Shown here: piece by piece, positions 1 to 8,910 of the stretch
How the letters are laid out: each line of letters begins with the position of its first letter
Position numbering within the stretch: the stretch's first letter is position 1
NCBI GenBank assembly: GCA_028819345.1
Contig: JAPPLW010000100.1
Span: forward strand, 1 to 46,337
DNA length: 46,337 nucleotides
DNA from: a bacterium
GTDB taxonomy: Bacteria; Actinomycetota; Acidimicrobiia; Spongiisociales; ZC4RG35
Direction of reading: 5' to 3'
Notes under the pieces: model-generated
Database searches by the model: none
What the model saw: the letters and a program-made list of their open reading frames with translations, nothing else
What the model was told of the DNA's origin: nothing
Made by a program: the position numbers and the translations under genes

Positions 1-2
1 GA

Positions 3-140
3 AACTGGCAAGTCGAACAAACCCCCACCGGCGCCTACCGCCTACGCCCACCACCCCCCAAACAAACACACCCACCCCGCTATAAACACCAACACCAGCC
101 ACACCGCCGAACCCTACACCCAGCCAAACAAAGAAAATAG
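3..140 (+). CDS. Possible C-terminal end of an HNH endonuclease-type protein (cut by window edge)
   Basis: An open frame runs from the window edge to a TAG at 138-140 and reads NWQVEQTPTGAYRLRPPPP followed by a Lys/His/Pro-rich tail. The pattern of a Trp, a short polar stretch, then T-G-x-Y and a proline run resembles the extreme C-terminus of actinobacterial DUF222/HNH endonuclease proteins, which often end just after a W..(x)G.Y/W segment. Only about 45 residues are visible and no catalytic motif lies inside the window, so this is a guess from the tail alone. The plus strand here is very poor in G. It converges on the minus-strand nuclease-like gene at 176-1618. It could also be non-coding low-complexity sequence. 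Confidence 0.3.
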   Translation, partial: NWQVEQTPTGAYRLRPPPPKQTHPPRYKHQHQPHRRTLHPAKQRK

Positions 141-175
141 GCCGCCCCGCTCCCTCCCCCAGCACATAGAAACAA

Positions 176-1618
176 CTAAGAAAGGGCCTCGGGAGCAACT
201 GAAGTGGTTAGGAGCTGGAGCCGCATACGGGTGACGGCTGGCTTGGAGGAAGGAACGTAGCCGCTCTGTGCGTCACCGTCTACCGCCCTCACCAACGGAT
301 GGGCAAGCATGTCCAGCAAGTCTTGTATCTCGTCGTTGGAGCTTCCCTCGGCCATATCCCCACGCTCAAGCATTATCAGCCAGAGGTCTCGGGCCCGCAG
401 GGGACCTACTATCATGCACCGTTCTGAGAGCACTTTCACAATAGCGGCAGCTACGTCTCGCATCCGCGGTCCCTCTCCGGCAGCTTCGTCCAAATCTGCT
501 GTGTCGACCTCGCCGCCTTGTCGGATCCAGGTTCCATCAACGCTTTGTCTAGCGAAAAGGGTTCGGTAATCCGCTAGACCTAACGGGGCTTCAGCATGTT
601 GGCGACACAGACCCGCCAACAAGCTCGCCGACAGCACAGCTATCTCGTGCTCCTCAGCACGTTGCGTAAGACGACCAGATGACGGTTCAGGTCCCACCAA
701 AACGGCGTAGTCCGCTTGATGTTTGATTCGGTGCTCCTTCAGCGTTGGCCAGTCAACCTGATGATCGCCAAGGACCCCTGCCCCCACAGTTTTAGCATCA
801 ACAGTGACTCTGTAGGCCTGATCCCTTCCCAGAGGGGCATTCAGGAGCACGTCCGTCTTCCCTGAACCTCCCAGACGCCGAGCGTCAAAACCCAAGAAAG
901 CGAACCCAGTTCTTACAGCCTCTTCAAAGCGATCGGGGTTCTTGCTGTCTGTAGAGGCTGAGATCACTTCGCTAGCGAGAGCTTCCGCAACAGTAGGTGT
1001 CCCGGCAGATGGTTCCTGTGGTTCCCTGACTTCCGGTTCAAGGGGAGTTGCTGTGTTATCGCCAGGGTCATGAAGGGTGAGGCGCTTCGCGAAGGCCCTT
1101 CCTGCTTCGGTGGCTACGAGGCGGCGATCGTCCGTAACCATGATCAGGTCTGAGGATTGCAACCATCCTCTGCGATTGTCTATTTGTGAATTGGTTGCCC
1201 ACCTCAGGCCGTATCTGGCAGCTACGCTGCGTGTCTCCTCAGTTGAGAGAGGCTTATCCAACTCGACAATCATCTCTCCGATAAACCGGCACCGACTGTG
1301 AAGTGTCGCTATCAGGATGTCGACCCTGTCCTTCTCAAACCATTGCCTCGTCTCGTTGCTAATGAGACAAAGGCCATCCTCTACTTGAATGACCCCAGCT
1401 TTTCGCAAGAAGGACTCCTTTCCTTCAGCAGCCTTCTTAGTGACACCTAAACACCGGCTTATCTCCTCCACGAGTTCCTCGGAAGAAGGATGCCGGTCCT
1501 CCACTATTTCGCAGACTCTCCTCAAGGAGTCCAGGTACCCGTCATAACCCCCTGACATCGGTGTGACAGCACTCCGGCGCTGCGGCCAAGGTGATGGTTT
1601 CGGGTATTCCTGGGTCAT
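176..1618 (-). CDS. PD-(D/E)XK nuclease-like protein, unknown function
   Basis: This 480-residue protein has no family name I can assign. Residues about 230-280 look like a restriction-endonuclease fold: FEEAV..GFAFLGFDARRLGGSGKTD with the candidate catalytic Asp at 256, followed by V-T-V-D274-A-K276 as the (D/E)XK motif. The N-terminal 180 residues contain two helical, winged-helix-like stretches (around 28-95 and 98-175) that may bind DNA. A Pro/Glu/Thr-rich linker (185-210) joins them to the nuclease-like part, and the C-terminal 90 residues look helical. The start used is ATG at 1618; an in-frame ATG at 1558 (MSGGYDG) is equally possible, and neither has a clear Shine-Dalgarno sequence. 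It begins 7 bp after the aapP stop, yet its base composition looks less GC-rich than the transporter's, suggesting later arrival. Role as a lone nuclease, restriction enzyme or repair protein is unknown. Confidence 0.6.
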   Translation of the reverse strand: MTQEYPKPSPWPQRRSAVTPMSGGYDGYLDSLRRVCEIVEDRHPSSEELVEEISRCLGVTKKAAEGKESFLRKAGVIQVEDGLCLISNETRQWFEKDRVDILIATLHSRCRFIGEMIVELDKPLSTEETRSVAARYGLRWATNSQIDNRRGWLQSSDLIMVTDDRRLVATEAGRAFAKRLTLHDPGDNTATPLEPEVREPQEPSAGTPTVAEALASEVISASTDSKNPDRFEEAVRTGFAFLGFDARRLGGSGKTDVLLNAPLGRDQAYRVTVDAKTVGAGVLGDHQVDWPTLKEHRIKHQADYAVLVGPEPSSGRLTQRAEEHEIAVLSASLLAGLCRQHAEAPLGLADYRTLFARQSVDGTWIRQGGEVDTADLDEAAGEGPRMRDVAAAIVKVLSERCMIVGPLRARDLWLIMLERGDMAEGSSNDEIQDLLDMLAHPLVRAVDGDAQSGYVPSSKPAVTRMRLQLLTTSVAPEALS

Positions 1619-1625
1619 GCCAGTT

Positions 1626-2378
1626 TCAATGACTCAGTATCTGGCTCAAGAACATCCTGGTGCGGGGATGGCGGGGGTTGGCGAAAAACTCCGAGGGCGG
1701 GCCCTCTTCGACTATCTGGCCTTCGTCGAACAACACGATGCGGTTGGCCACTTCCCGGGCGAAGCCCATCTCGTGGGTGACGGCCACGATGGTCATCCCG
1801 GTCCCGGCCAGTTCCTGCATGACCTCCAACACCTCTTTGATCATCTCCGGATCGAGAGCGGAAGTGGGCTCGTCGAACAGCATGATCTTGGGATCCATGG
1901 CCAGGGACCGGGCGATGGCCACCCGCTGCTGCTGGCCGCCGGATAGCTGGCCGGGGTACTTGGCCGCCTGTTCCGGGATCCCCACCCGCTCCAGGAGGGC
2001 CATGGCCCGCTCCTCGGCATCCGACCTGGAGCGCTTGCGAACCCACACCTGCGCGAGGGTGATGTTCTGCATCACGGTGAGATGCGGAAAGAGGTTGAAC
2101 TGTTGAAAGACCATCCCCACCTCCGAACGGATCCGCTCGATGTTGCGCACATCAGAAGTCAGTTCGATCCCGGCCACCACGATCCGCCCTTCCTGGTGCT
2201 GCTCCAGGCGATTGATGCAGCGTATGAATGTCGACTTGCCCGAGCCCGACGGACCGATGACCACCACCACCTCCCCTTCCTCGACGGAGGTGGTCACACC
2301 TCGCAGGGCTTGGAAGTCCCCGAACCACTTCTTCACGTTCTCACAAACGATGATCGGATTGGCTGCGCCGTTTTCCAT
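1626..2378 (-). CDS. aapP: Polar amino-acid ABC transporter ATP-binding protein
   Basis: This ATPase powers uptake of amino acids through the two permeases encoded just upstream. Walker A (GPSGSGKST), the Q-loop (FQQFNLFPH), the ABC signature LSGGQQQRVAIARSLA, Walker B (IMLFDEPTSALDP) and the switch His (VAVTHEMGFA) are all intact. The sequence is typical of the GlnQ/AapP/ArtP polar amino-acid subfamily. I place the start at ATG 2378, because a GGGAG Shine-Dalgarno element precedes it; a TTG at 2396 has none. The resulting 250 residues is normal for the family. It is the last gene of a three-gene minus-strand operon and follows the aapM stop by 18 bp. The symbol rests on the permeases next to it; the substrate cannot be read from the ATPase. 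Confidence 0.92.
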   Translation of the reverse strand: MENGAANPIIVCENVKKWFGDFQALRGVTTSVEEGEVVVVIGPSGSGKSTFIRCINRLEQHQEGRIVVAGIELTSDVRNIERIRSEVGMVFQQFNLFPHLTVMQNITLAQVWVRKRSRSDAEERAMALLERVGIPEQAAKYPGQLSGGQQQRVAIARSLAMDPKIMLFDEPTSALDPEMIKEVLEVMQELAGTGMTIVAVTHEMGFAREVANRIVLFDEGQIVEEGPPSEFFANPRHPRTRMFLSQILSH

Positions 2379-2396
2379 CTCTCTTACTCCCTGCAA

Positions 2397-4136
2397 TTAC
2401 CGGGTGCCCACGCCCAATCGTCTCTCCAGTCGCAGGCTGGCCCGACTGAAGCTGAATGCAAAAATCCAATACACCAATGCCGCCAGGAGCAGGTTCTCCA
2501 GAATGCTCCCCAAAGAATCGGGCTGGTTGGGCACGATGTCACGCGCCACCCTCAAGAAGTCCGCCAGCCCGATGATCGCCACCAGTGAAGTGTCCTTGAA
2601 AAGCGCGATGGCCTGGCCGACCAGCGCAGGGATGACGACCCGCAGGGCTTGCGGAAGGGTGATGAGCATGGTCATCTGGGCCGTGGTCATACCCAACGCC
2701 CGGGAGGCCTCCGTTTGACCCTTGGAAACCGCTTGCAGCCCTCCCCTGACATTCTCGGCAAGGTAGGCCGCAGAGAAAGCGGTGATCGCCAAGAGCGCTT
2801 TGGCCTCGCCGGCGAAGTCGAGTCCCGGCGGCAGGAACCGAGGAATCACCTTGTCTCCGAAGAACAACACGGTTATGAGGGGAACTCCTCTCACAATCTC
2901 TATGTAGACGATGGAGAGAATCCGGAAGATCGGCATGGACGAGGTGCGCCCCAGCGCCAGCATCACCCCAACAGGGAAGGAAAGCGCAGTCCCCCCCACT
3001 GCCAGCAGGATGGTGAGGTTGATCCCGCCCAGGAAGTGCCCGCGGGTAGCGAGATCGGTCGAACCGATGCCCATCAGGAAGAAGTACAGCGTGCACACCC
3101 CTCCCGCCAGCCACGCCCAGTAGAAGGCCCGTCGAGCCTTGGGACTGGCGGCGAACGTGGGTGTGGCCAAGGAGAAGAACGTCAGCAGCAGAAAGAGCAC
3201 CCGGATAGCCATCGGCCACTGGATGACCCAGGAATAGATCGAGACCGCGCCCAAAAGGAAGTTCACCCCGGCCGCCTGCTCCCGTCCTGCTCGGCTCACC
3301 ACCCAGATCACCGCCGGCCCGGCCGCGATCAGAAGGCCTGCCCAGGGCAACCAGGGCGTCACCTCTTCCCAGACCAAGGCGGGGTTGCGCTGAATGTGCA
3401 GGTAGATAACCGGGAAGGAAAGCACCCACAGGACAGTGATCACCCTTTTCATCAACCGGGCGGAGAGCCACTGCCCCACCAGTTTCCCAACCCAGTGAAA
3501 CGCCACGACCACCAATGCGGTGATCGTCAGGGGCCAGGTGGTACCGGACTCCAGCGGCATGTACCAGATCAAGCCCACCAGCAGGGCTCCCACAATCGCC
3601 AGGACCCTCGCCACCGAGATCTCTCTTTCGTCCCGCACCAGACGCATTGCCCCCATTCCCACCCCGAACAGAGCCGCCCCTCCCCACACCAGGACCGTCT
3701 GAGTGGCGCTGTCGGCGGGAGACAACAATGAGAGCACTCCCACCACCAACGCAGTGGCGCCTATCGCTCTAACCGCCGCCACCACCTTGATCACCGAAAC
3801 CTGCCCTCCCATACCCCATGATGCGGTGGAGAATCCCGCCAAGGCGGCGACGATCCACAGCGACAACCACATGTTGAACAGGTCGTCCCGGGGGTAGGCC
3901 TCCACCACGTAGTTGGCGGCGTTGGGCGGCATCACCTCCCATCGGCGATCCGGGCTGAACACGAAACGCAGTACCGCCAGGATCAGCAGCAACAGGCCCG
4001 CAGTCAGCACTGCCGTCAGGGTTCCGTTGAACACCGAGTTGAAGAGGTTCTTGCGCACCCAGTCCAGCCACCCGATCCGAGAGACCTTGGGAGGAGGCTC
4101 CGGCGGCAGGGGAAGATCGAAGGATTCGGCGCTCAT
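2397..4136 (-). CDS. aapM: Amino-acid ABC transporter permease, AapM-like, with long N-terminal membrane extension
   Basis: This is an integral membrane permease. The C-terminal 210 residues (about 370-579) form the usual binding-protein-dependent transport domain: a GINLTILLAVGGTALSFPVG start, IYIEIVRGVPLI, and the ATPase-contact EAA loop EASRALGMTTAQMTMLITLPQALR. The N-terminus (VRKNLFNSVFNGTLTAVLTAGLLLL, then F..P.RRWEVM) matches the AapM/YhdY family of general L-amino-acid transporters. Those are usually under 400 residues, whereas this one has 579. The extra sequence, between about residues 80 and 365, consists of roughly eight to ten additional hydrophobic segments. The ATG at 4136 directly follows the aapQ TAG stop and has a GGAGAGG ribosome site inside the aapQ tail. 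Translational coupling with aapQ is likely. Confidence 0.85.
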   Translation of the reverse strand: MSAESFDLPLPPEPPPKVSRIGWLDWVRKNLFNSVFNGTLTAVLTAGLLLLILAVLRFVFSPDRRWEVMPPNAANYVVEAYPRDDLFNMWLSLWIVAALAGFSTASWGMGGQVSVIKVVAAVRAIGATALVVGVLSLLSPADSATQTVLVWGGAALFGVGMGAMRLVRDEREISVARVLAIVGALLVGLIWYMPLESGTTWPLTITALVVVAFHWVGKLVGQWLSARLMKRVITVLWVLSFPVIYLHIQRNPALVWEEVTPWLPWAGLLIAAGPAVIWVVSRAGREQAAGVNFLLGAVSIYSWVIQWPMAIRVLFLLLTFFSLATPTFAASPKARRAFYWAWLAGGVCTLYFFLMGIGSTDLATRGHFLGGINLTILLAVGGTALSFPVGVMLALGRTSSMPIFRILSIVYIEIVRGVPLITVLFFGDKVIPRFLPPGLDFAGEAKALLAITAFSAAYLAENVRGGLQAVSKGQTEASRALGMTTAQMTMLITLPQALRVVIPALVGQAIALFKDTSLVAIIGLADFLRVARDIVPNQPDSLGSILENLLLAALVYWIFAFSFSRASLRLERRLGVGTR

Positions 4137-5663
4137 CTACCTCTCCACCAGTTGGGTACGCCGGTTGTAGTAGTTGATCAGCACCGAAATCAGCAGGCTG
4201 ATGCTCAGATAGAAGGCCATCCAGATCAGGATCACCTGGATGGTGTCCCCGGTCTGGTTGAACATGGTCTGTCCCACCTGAACCATCTCCGGGAAGGCCA
4301 CCGCTATTCCCAGAGAGGTGTTCTTCGAGAGGTTCAGGTACTGGTTGCCCAGCGGGGGGAGTATCACCCGGAAAGCCTGGGGCAGGATCACCATTCGCAG
4401 CAGCTGTCCCCGCCGCAGCCCCAGGGCGTAACCGGCCTCGCTCTGGCCCTTGGGGACCGACAGAATCCCCCCTCGCACGATCTCGGCAATGAACGATGCG
4501 GTATACAGGGTCACCCCCATCCAGATCCCGAAGAAGGAGGGAGTCATGGTCAGACCGGTGCCGGCGATCTGCGGGAAACGGCCCGGCACCTCCACCGAGG
4601 GAGAGCCTATGGCCAGCGGCGCGCCGGAGCGGAGGAATTCAAACTTCTGATCGCAGAACTCCAGCAAGTATTGGATTACGTTGGTCCCCACCTCGGTCGC
4701 GGCCGGAAGCAGCATCAGAACCGCTGCGCCCCCCGCACCCAGCGCTCCGGCCAGGATCATCCGGAAGTAGTCGTCATCGGTGAGTTTGGCCAGTCCCGCC
4801 GGACTTCGCCGGGACTCGAGGAAACGATGAATCCACCGCCAGCCCAGATATAGGGAGGCCAGCGCCAGGACGACCTGGTAGACCAACACCGGTATGGCTC
4901 CCACCGAGGCCGCCAACAACATGAACAACCACCCGATGGCGCCGGCCAGGGGATGGGCGAACCAGCCCACAATGGCCCATGCCAAGAAGGCCATCAAGGC
5001 CCACCTCCCTGGACGCGTGGCCTCTCCCAGCGCCTCCGCTCGTCGCATCCGCGTGCGGTAGGCCCATCGGGCGGTCAGCAGACCGGCCACCAGAAACGCC
5101 CCCCACTGCCAGAAGGTCTCCTGCGGGAAGGGCCAAGCGAAGGACACCCCTTTGCGGCTCACCAGGAGAACTCCGGGAATCGGCCCCGAACTGTCTTCTT
5201 CCAGGACGGGAAAGAGAGTCGAGGCAAGGAAGAACCAGAACACGACCTGCACCAGAACCGGGATGTTGCGCAGGCTCTCCACGAATACCGTGGCCAGTCT
5301 CGAAGCCAACCAGTTGGAGGAGAGCCTGGCGATTCCCACTATTGCTCCCACCACGGTGGCGGCCACGATTCCGGACAGGGCGACCCGCAGCATATTGACC
5401 GCCCCGGTGTAAAACGCCTCGAGCCCGGTGCTCGGCTTGATGAAGATGCCTTCCCCCAGCTGGATCCCGGGCGGGTCCGTCAAGAGATCCCAGTCGAGCG
5501 ACAGCCCCTGAGCCCTCATGTTGGCCATCGCCTCGCCGACCAGCACCGACCCCAGGGCAAGCACGCCGAACAGCACCCCAATCTGCGCGGCCCACTTGAG
5601 AAAGGTGGCATTCCGCCAGAGCGGCGGTCGCTTGGGTGACGCAAGGATGGGTCGGTTCGCCAA
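4137..5663 (-). CDS. aapQ: Amino-acid ABC transporter permease, AapQ-like, extended
   Basis: This is the first gene of the transporter operon. The N-terminal part (Q.GVLFGVLALGSVL...L.WDLL.DPPG...GE..FIKPSTG..AFYTGAVNMLRVALSGIVAATVVGAIVGIARLSSNWLASRLATVFVESLRNIPVLVQ, abbreviated) is the signature start of AapQ/YhdX permeases. The transport domain is split by a central stretch of extra hydrophobic segments (about 145-330), then resumes with GIWMGVTLYTASFIAEIVRGG and the EAA loop EAGYALGLRRGQLLRMVILPQAFR. At 508 residues it is about 100 longer than typical AapQ. The start is TTG 5663, supported by AAAGGGG a few bases upstream. No periplasmic binding protein gene (aapJ) lies next to it; argH lies upstream on the same strand, 209 bp away. 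Confidence 0.87.
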   Translation of the reverse strand: MANRPILASPKRPPLWRNATFLKWAAQIGVLFGVLALGSVLVGEAMANMRAQGLSLDWDLLTDPPGIQLGEGIFIKPSTGLEAFYTGAVNMLRVALSGIVAATVVGAIVGIARLSSNWLASRLATVFVESLRNIPVLVQVVFWFFLASTLFPVLEEDSSGPIPGVLLVSRKGVSFAWPFPQETFWQWGAFLVAGLLTARWAYRTRMRRAEALGEATRPGRWALMAFLAWAIVGWFAHPLAGAIGWLFMLLAASVGAIPVLVYQVVLALASLYLGWRWIHRFLESRRSPAGLAKLTDDDYFRMILAGALGAGGAAVLMLLPAATEVGTNVIQYLLEFCDQKFEFLRSGAPLAIGSPSVEVPGRFPQIAGTGLTMTPSFFGIWMGVTLYTASFIAEIVRGGILSVPKGQSEAGYALGLRRGQLLRMVILPQAFRVILPPLGNQYLNLSKNTSLGIAVAFPEMVQVGQTMFNQTGDTIQVILIWMAFYLSISLLISVLINYYNRRTQLVER

Positions 5664-5680
5664 AAGACCCCTTTACTTCG

Positions 5681-5700
5681 AGTTAGGACAAGTTAGGACG
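5681..5700. promoter_or_regulatory. Tandem 10-bp direct repeat upstream of aapQ, possible operator
   Basis: AGTTAGGACA is followed immediately by AGTTAGGACG, i.e. two head-to-tail copies with a one-helical-turn period, 18-37 bp before the aapQ TTG. A 10-bp period would place both copies on the same DNA face, as for a regulator binding direct repeats. No regulator is known from the window; the role is inferred from position only. Confidence 0.35.
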
Positions 5701-5872
5701 CGCTTGCATAGGCTGGCCCATAGTCTAGGTTTGGGCACCCCGGGTTCGACGGTTTGGAGTCCCAGACCTACACCTCCCACAGATTGTGTACTGCTCGGAT
5801 GCTGTAGTCAAATGCCCCACCAGCTCCAAGGGGCTCGACCAGGGAGCAATGACATTCAGAAGCCGGGGAGGT

Positions 5873-7240
5873 CTACGACTCCTCGCCGGAGAGTTCTGCG
5901 CGGAGTTGAGAGATCTGGGCGGCCACGCTTTCCGGGCTGCCTCCCCCGGGGGTTGCCCTCCGGCTGACCGAGACCACCGGATCCAGGAGGTCCAGGTCGG
6001 AAGGCTCGAAGCCGGGATGCGCCCGGGCAAGGTCGGAAAAGCCGAGGGACGAGAACTCCCGATTCTCGGCCGCCAACCGGGCCGCCATGGCTCCCGTGGC
6101 CCGATGCGCTTCCCGGAAAGGCACCCCCCTCCCCACCAGGGCCTCGGCCAGATCCAGGGCCGCGGTCTCCGGGGCGGGCGGTGGCGGATGGAATCGGGCA
6201 GACGCCAGCAGCCCGGCCAGGGCGGATGTGCCGGCAGCCAAGTCGTCATCCACCCCGAAGAGGTGTTCCTTGTCTTCCTGCAGGTCGCGGTTGTAGGACA
6301 TGGGCAGACCTTTCTCCAAAGCCAGCATCGCGGTGAGCGATCCGATGGCGCTGGCCGCCTTGCCCCGCGCCAACTCGGCGATATCGGGATTCTTCTTCTG
6401 TGGCAGGGCCGAGGACCCGGTGGCGAACTCATCCGCCAGGGTGACCCAACCGAACTCCCGGGTGGACCACAGGACCAGGTCCTCTCCCAGCCGGGAGAGA
6501 GAGACCAGGGCGCGGGCGCAGCACCACACGTACTCGGCAGCCCGATCCCGGGACCCCACCGCGTCCAGGGAGTTGACGAAGGCGGCAGACATGCCGAGCA
6601 GAGATGCGGTCCTCTCCGGCGACAAGGGAAGCGAAGATCCCGCCGAGGCACCCGCGCCGAGCGGGGAGCAGTCCAGCCGGTCGGCCAGATCCAGGAAGCG
6701 GCGCCGGTCCCGGGCGGCCATCTGCCCGTAGGCCAGGAGGTGGTGGGCGAAGAGGGTCGGTTGAGCCTGCTGGAGATGGGTGTAGGAGGGGACCACCACC
6801 TCGGGGCCCAACCGTTCCGCCGCGGCCACCAGGACCAGCCCCAGCCGGGCCAGTCCCTGGGCGTGGCGCAGGGCTCCCCGCCGCATGTACAGAACGAGAT
6901 CCAGGGCTACCTGATCGTTGCGGGACCGGCCGGTGTGAAGCTTGCCCCCCACCGGTCCGATCAGTTCGATCAGACGACGCTCGACCGCCGAGTGAACGTC
7001 CTCGTCGTCGTCGCTGAATATGAACCCGCCCGATCCCGCCTCCTCGGATATGGTCCTGAGGCCGGCGGTGATTGCCTCCGTCTCCTGTTTGGACAGTATC
7101 CCCACTTCTCCGAGCATGGCCACATGGGCCAGGGAGCCTTCGATGTCGTCCGCCAGGAGGCGGCGATCGGCCACCGAGACGGTGAAATTCCACATAGCCG
7201 ATGCAGGGACGCCTCCCAGCCTCCCTTCCCAGAGGGTCAT
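5873..7240 (-). CDS. argH: Argininosuccinate lyase
   Basis: It catalyses the last step of arginine synthesis, splitting argininosuccinate into arginine and fumarate in the cytoplasm. The fumarase/aspartase-superfamily signature GSSALPQKKNPD, which contains the flexible catalytic-Ser loop, is intact. So are the LHTGRSRNDQ segment and the THLQQAQP segment. Length 455 residues matches the family (about 455-465). ATG 7240 lies 4 bp after the argG stop and has AAAGGGG upstream. It is the final gene of the arg operon; the 209 bp that follow before aapQ show no clear terminator. Confidence 0.96.
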   Translation of the reverse strand: MTLWEGRLGGVPASAMWNFTVSVADRRLLADDIEGSLAHVAMLGEVGILSKQETEAITAGLRTISEEAGSGGFIFSDDDEDVHSAVERRLIELIGPVGGKLHTGRSRNDQVALDLVLYMRRGALRHAQGLARLGLVLVAAAERLGPEVVVPSYTHLQQAQPTLFAHHLLAYGQMAARDRRRFLDLADRLDCSPLGAGASAGSSLPLSPERTASLLGMSAAFVNSLDAVGSRDRAAEYVWCCARALVSLSRLGEDLVLWSTREFGWVTLADEFATGSSALPQKKNPDIAELARGKAASAIGSLTAMLALEKGLPMSYNRDLQEDKEHLFGVDDDLAAGTSALAGLLASARFHPPPPAPETAALDLAEALVGRGVPFREAHRATGAMAARLAAENREFSSLGFSDLARAHPGFEPSDLDLLDPVVSVSRRATPGGGSPESVAAQISQLRAELSGEES

Positions 7241-7244
7241 TCTC

Positions 7245-8435
7245 TCACCCCTTTGAACCGGTAGGTGGGCGGACTCGCAGGGAGTTGATCCTGATGAAGC
7301 CGCCGGCGTCCGCCTGGTTGTAGACCTTGTCCTCCTCGAAGGTGGCCCGATCGGGGTCGTAGAGGCTGAAGGGGGCCCGCCGGCCCAGGACCGTGGCCGT
7401 GCCCTTGAACAGCGAGAGCCGCGCCTCGCCGGTCACCGACTCGGCCATTTCGTCGAAGAGTGTCTGCAGGGCGTACCGCTCCGGCGCGAACCAGAAACCG
7501 TTGTAGACCATCTCCGAATACCGGGGCGCCAACTCATCCTGGAGATGGGCCACCTGCCGGTCCAAGGTGATGGACTCGACCGCTCGCAGGGCGTGAAACA
7601 GAATCGTCCCACCGGGAGTCTCGTACACTCCCCGGCTCTTTATCCCGACAAAACGGTTCTCCACCATGTCGACCCTGCCCACCCCGTGGCGACCGCCGAG
7701 GCGGTTGAGTTCCTCCAGCAGGGCCACCGGCTCCAGGCGCTCTCCGTTCACCGCCACCGGGTTTCCCTTCTCGATGGAAACGACTATCTCCTCGGGTTCT
7801 TCAGGGGCCAGGCGGGGATCGGTGGTGATGGTGAACATGTCCTCGGGCGGGGAGGCCCAAGGGTCCTCCAGTATTCCTCCCTCATAGGAGACATGAAGTA
7901 GGTTGGCGTCGGTGGAATATGGCTTCTCGGGAGAGACCGGTACGGGAATGCCCCGCCTGCGGGCGTATTCCACCAGATCGGCCCGCCCCTTCAAATCCCA
8001 CTCGCGCCAGGGAGCGATGACCTCTATGTCGGGTTCCAATGCGTAGGCGGAAAGCTCGAAACGGACCTGATCGTTGCCCTTCCCGGTGGCGCCGTGCGAG
8101 ATGGCGTCCGCTCCGAAGCCTCGGGCCACTTCGATCATTCCCTGGGTGATTATCGGCCGGGCAAGAGAAGTGCCGAGAAGGTAATACCCCTCGTACAGAG
8201 CGCCTGCCCTAAAGGCCGGGAACACGGCTTCCGTCACGAATTCCCGGCGCAGGTCGGAGACCACTGCTTCAACCGCTCCGGTGTCGAGCGCCTTTTGGCG
8301 AGCTTCCGCCACTTCCTCCCCCTGGCCTACATCAGCCGTGAAAGTAATGACCTCGGCGTCGTAAACCTCTCGGAGCCACGCCAGGATCACCGAGGTGTCC
8401 AGGCCCCCCGAATAGGCAAGAACCACCTTTGTCAT
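7245..8435 (-). CDS. argG: Argininosuccinate synthase
   Basis: It joins citrulline and aspartate using ATP to form argininosuccinate. The N-terminal PP-loop motif [10 protein letters not shown] binds ATP, followed by TADVGQGEE and the [15 protein letters not shown] segment that contacts substrates. The 396 residues are the normal bacterial length. ATG 8435 overlaps the argR stop as ATGA, with GGAGAGATGGT as ribosome site. It lies between argR and argH, which is the standard actinobacterial order. Confidence 0.97.
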   Translation of the reverse strand: MTKVVLAYSGGLDTSVILAWLREVYDAEVITFTADVGQGEEVAEARQKALDTGAVEAVVSDLRREFVTEAVFPAFRAGALYEGYYLLGTSLARPIITQGMIEVARGFGADAISHGATGKGNDQVRFELSAYALEPDIEVIAPWREWDLKGRADLVEYARRRGIPVPVSPEKPYSTDANLLHVSYEGGILEDPWASPPEDMFTITTDPRLAPEEPEEIVVSIEKGNPVAVNGERLEPVALLEELNRLGGRHGVGRVDMVENRFVGIKSRGVYETPGGTILFHALRAVESITLDRQVAHLQDELAPRYSEMVYNGFWFAPERYALQTLFDEMAESVTGEARLSLFKGTATVLGRRAPFSLYDPDRATFEEDKVYNQADAGGFIRINSLRVRPPTGSKG

Positions 8436-8908
8436 ACCATCTCTCCGATCTGCTCCAGCCGTTCCTTTACGACCCGGCCGCCGGACGGTCGAGCCGCCAC
8501 CACCAGGATGGTGTCGTCACCCGCCAAGGTTCCCAGGACGTTGCCGACCTCCCCCGTCTCCGTGGAAGCGTCCAGAGCCGAGGCCACCACCGAGGCGGCG
8601 CCTGGAAAGGTCCTCATCACCACTATGTTGGCGGAGGCTTCTATCGACAGCGTGTAGGAGTTGATCACCCTTCCCAGCCTTCGCTCCGGGTCTATGGGAT
8701 CCTCCGCTTCGTCGTTGCGCGAGTTCAGCCGATAGCGGCCCTCCTGGTCCTTCACCACGCCGAGGTACCGCAGATCCCGCGACACGGTGGATTGGCTGAC
8801 CGCAAACCCCTCCTCGGCCAACCCCCTGGCCAACTCCGCCTGCTCCCCCGCCCCTCCCCGAGCAAGCAGGCCGCGCAAGGCCCGCCTCCGGGCACCGGCA
8901 GAACTCAC
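8432..8908 (-). CDS. argR: Arginine repressor
   Basis: ArgR is a hexameric DNA-binding repressor that senses arginine. The N-terminal winged helix contains the signature [17 protein letters not shown] (about residues 37-53). The C-terminal oligomerisation/arginine-binding domain has [18 protein letters not shown], whose GDD is the ligand-contact motif. I take GTG 8908 as the start because GGAGGG lies about 7 bp upstream and it sits 2 bp after the argD stop. That gives 158 residues, normal for ArgR; the reading frame stays open further upstream but only as a shadow of argD. Its likely target is the palindrome at 13229-13246, so the operon is autoregulated. Confidence 0.93.
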   Translation of the reverse strand: MSSAGARRRALRGLLARGGAGEQAELARGLAEEGFAVSQSTVSRDLRYLGVVKDQEGRYRLNSRNDEAEDPIDPERRLGRVINSYTLSIEASANIVVMRTFPGAASVVASALDASTETGEVGNVLGTLAGDDTILVVAARPSGGRVVKERLEQIGEMV

Positions 8909-8910
8909 TT

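Noticed and set aside
2539..3687. Second frame inside aapM with 380 codons
   Set aside because: Gly/Arg-rich frame-shifted reading of a membrane protein gene, no independent start signal or domain.
5730..5770. GGGTTCGAC segment resembling a tRNA T-arm near 5740
   Set aside because: No matching acceptor, D or anticodon arms can be folded around it.
5786..7264. Long open frame on the plus strand opposite argH
   Set aside because: It is antisense to a clear argH, Gly/Gln/Arg-rich and without recognisable domains; such shadows are common in GC-rich genes.
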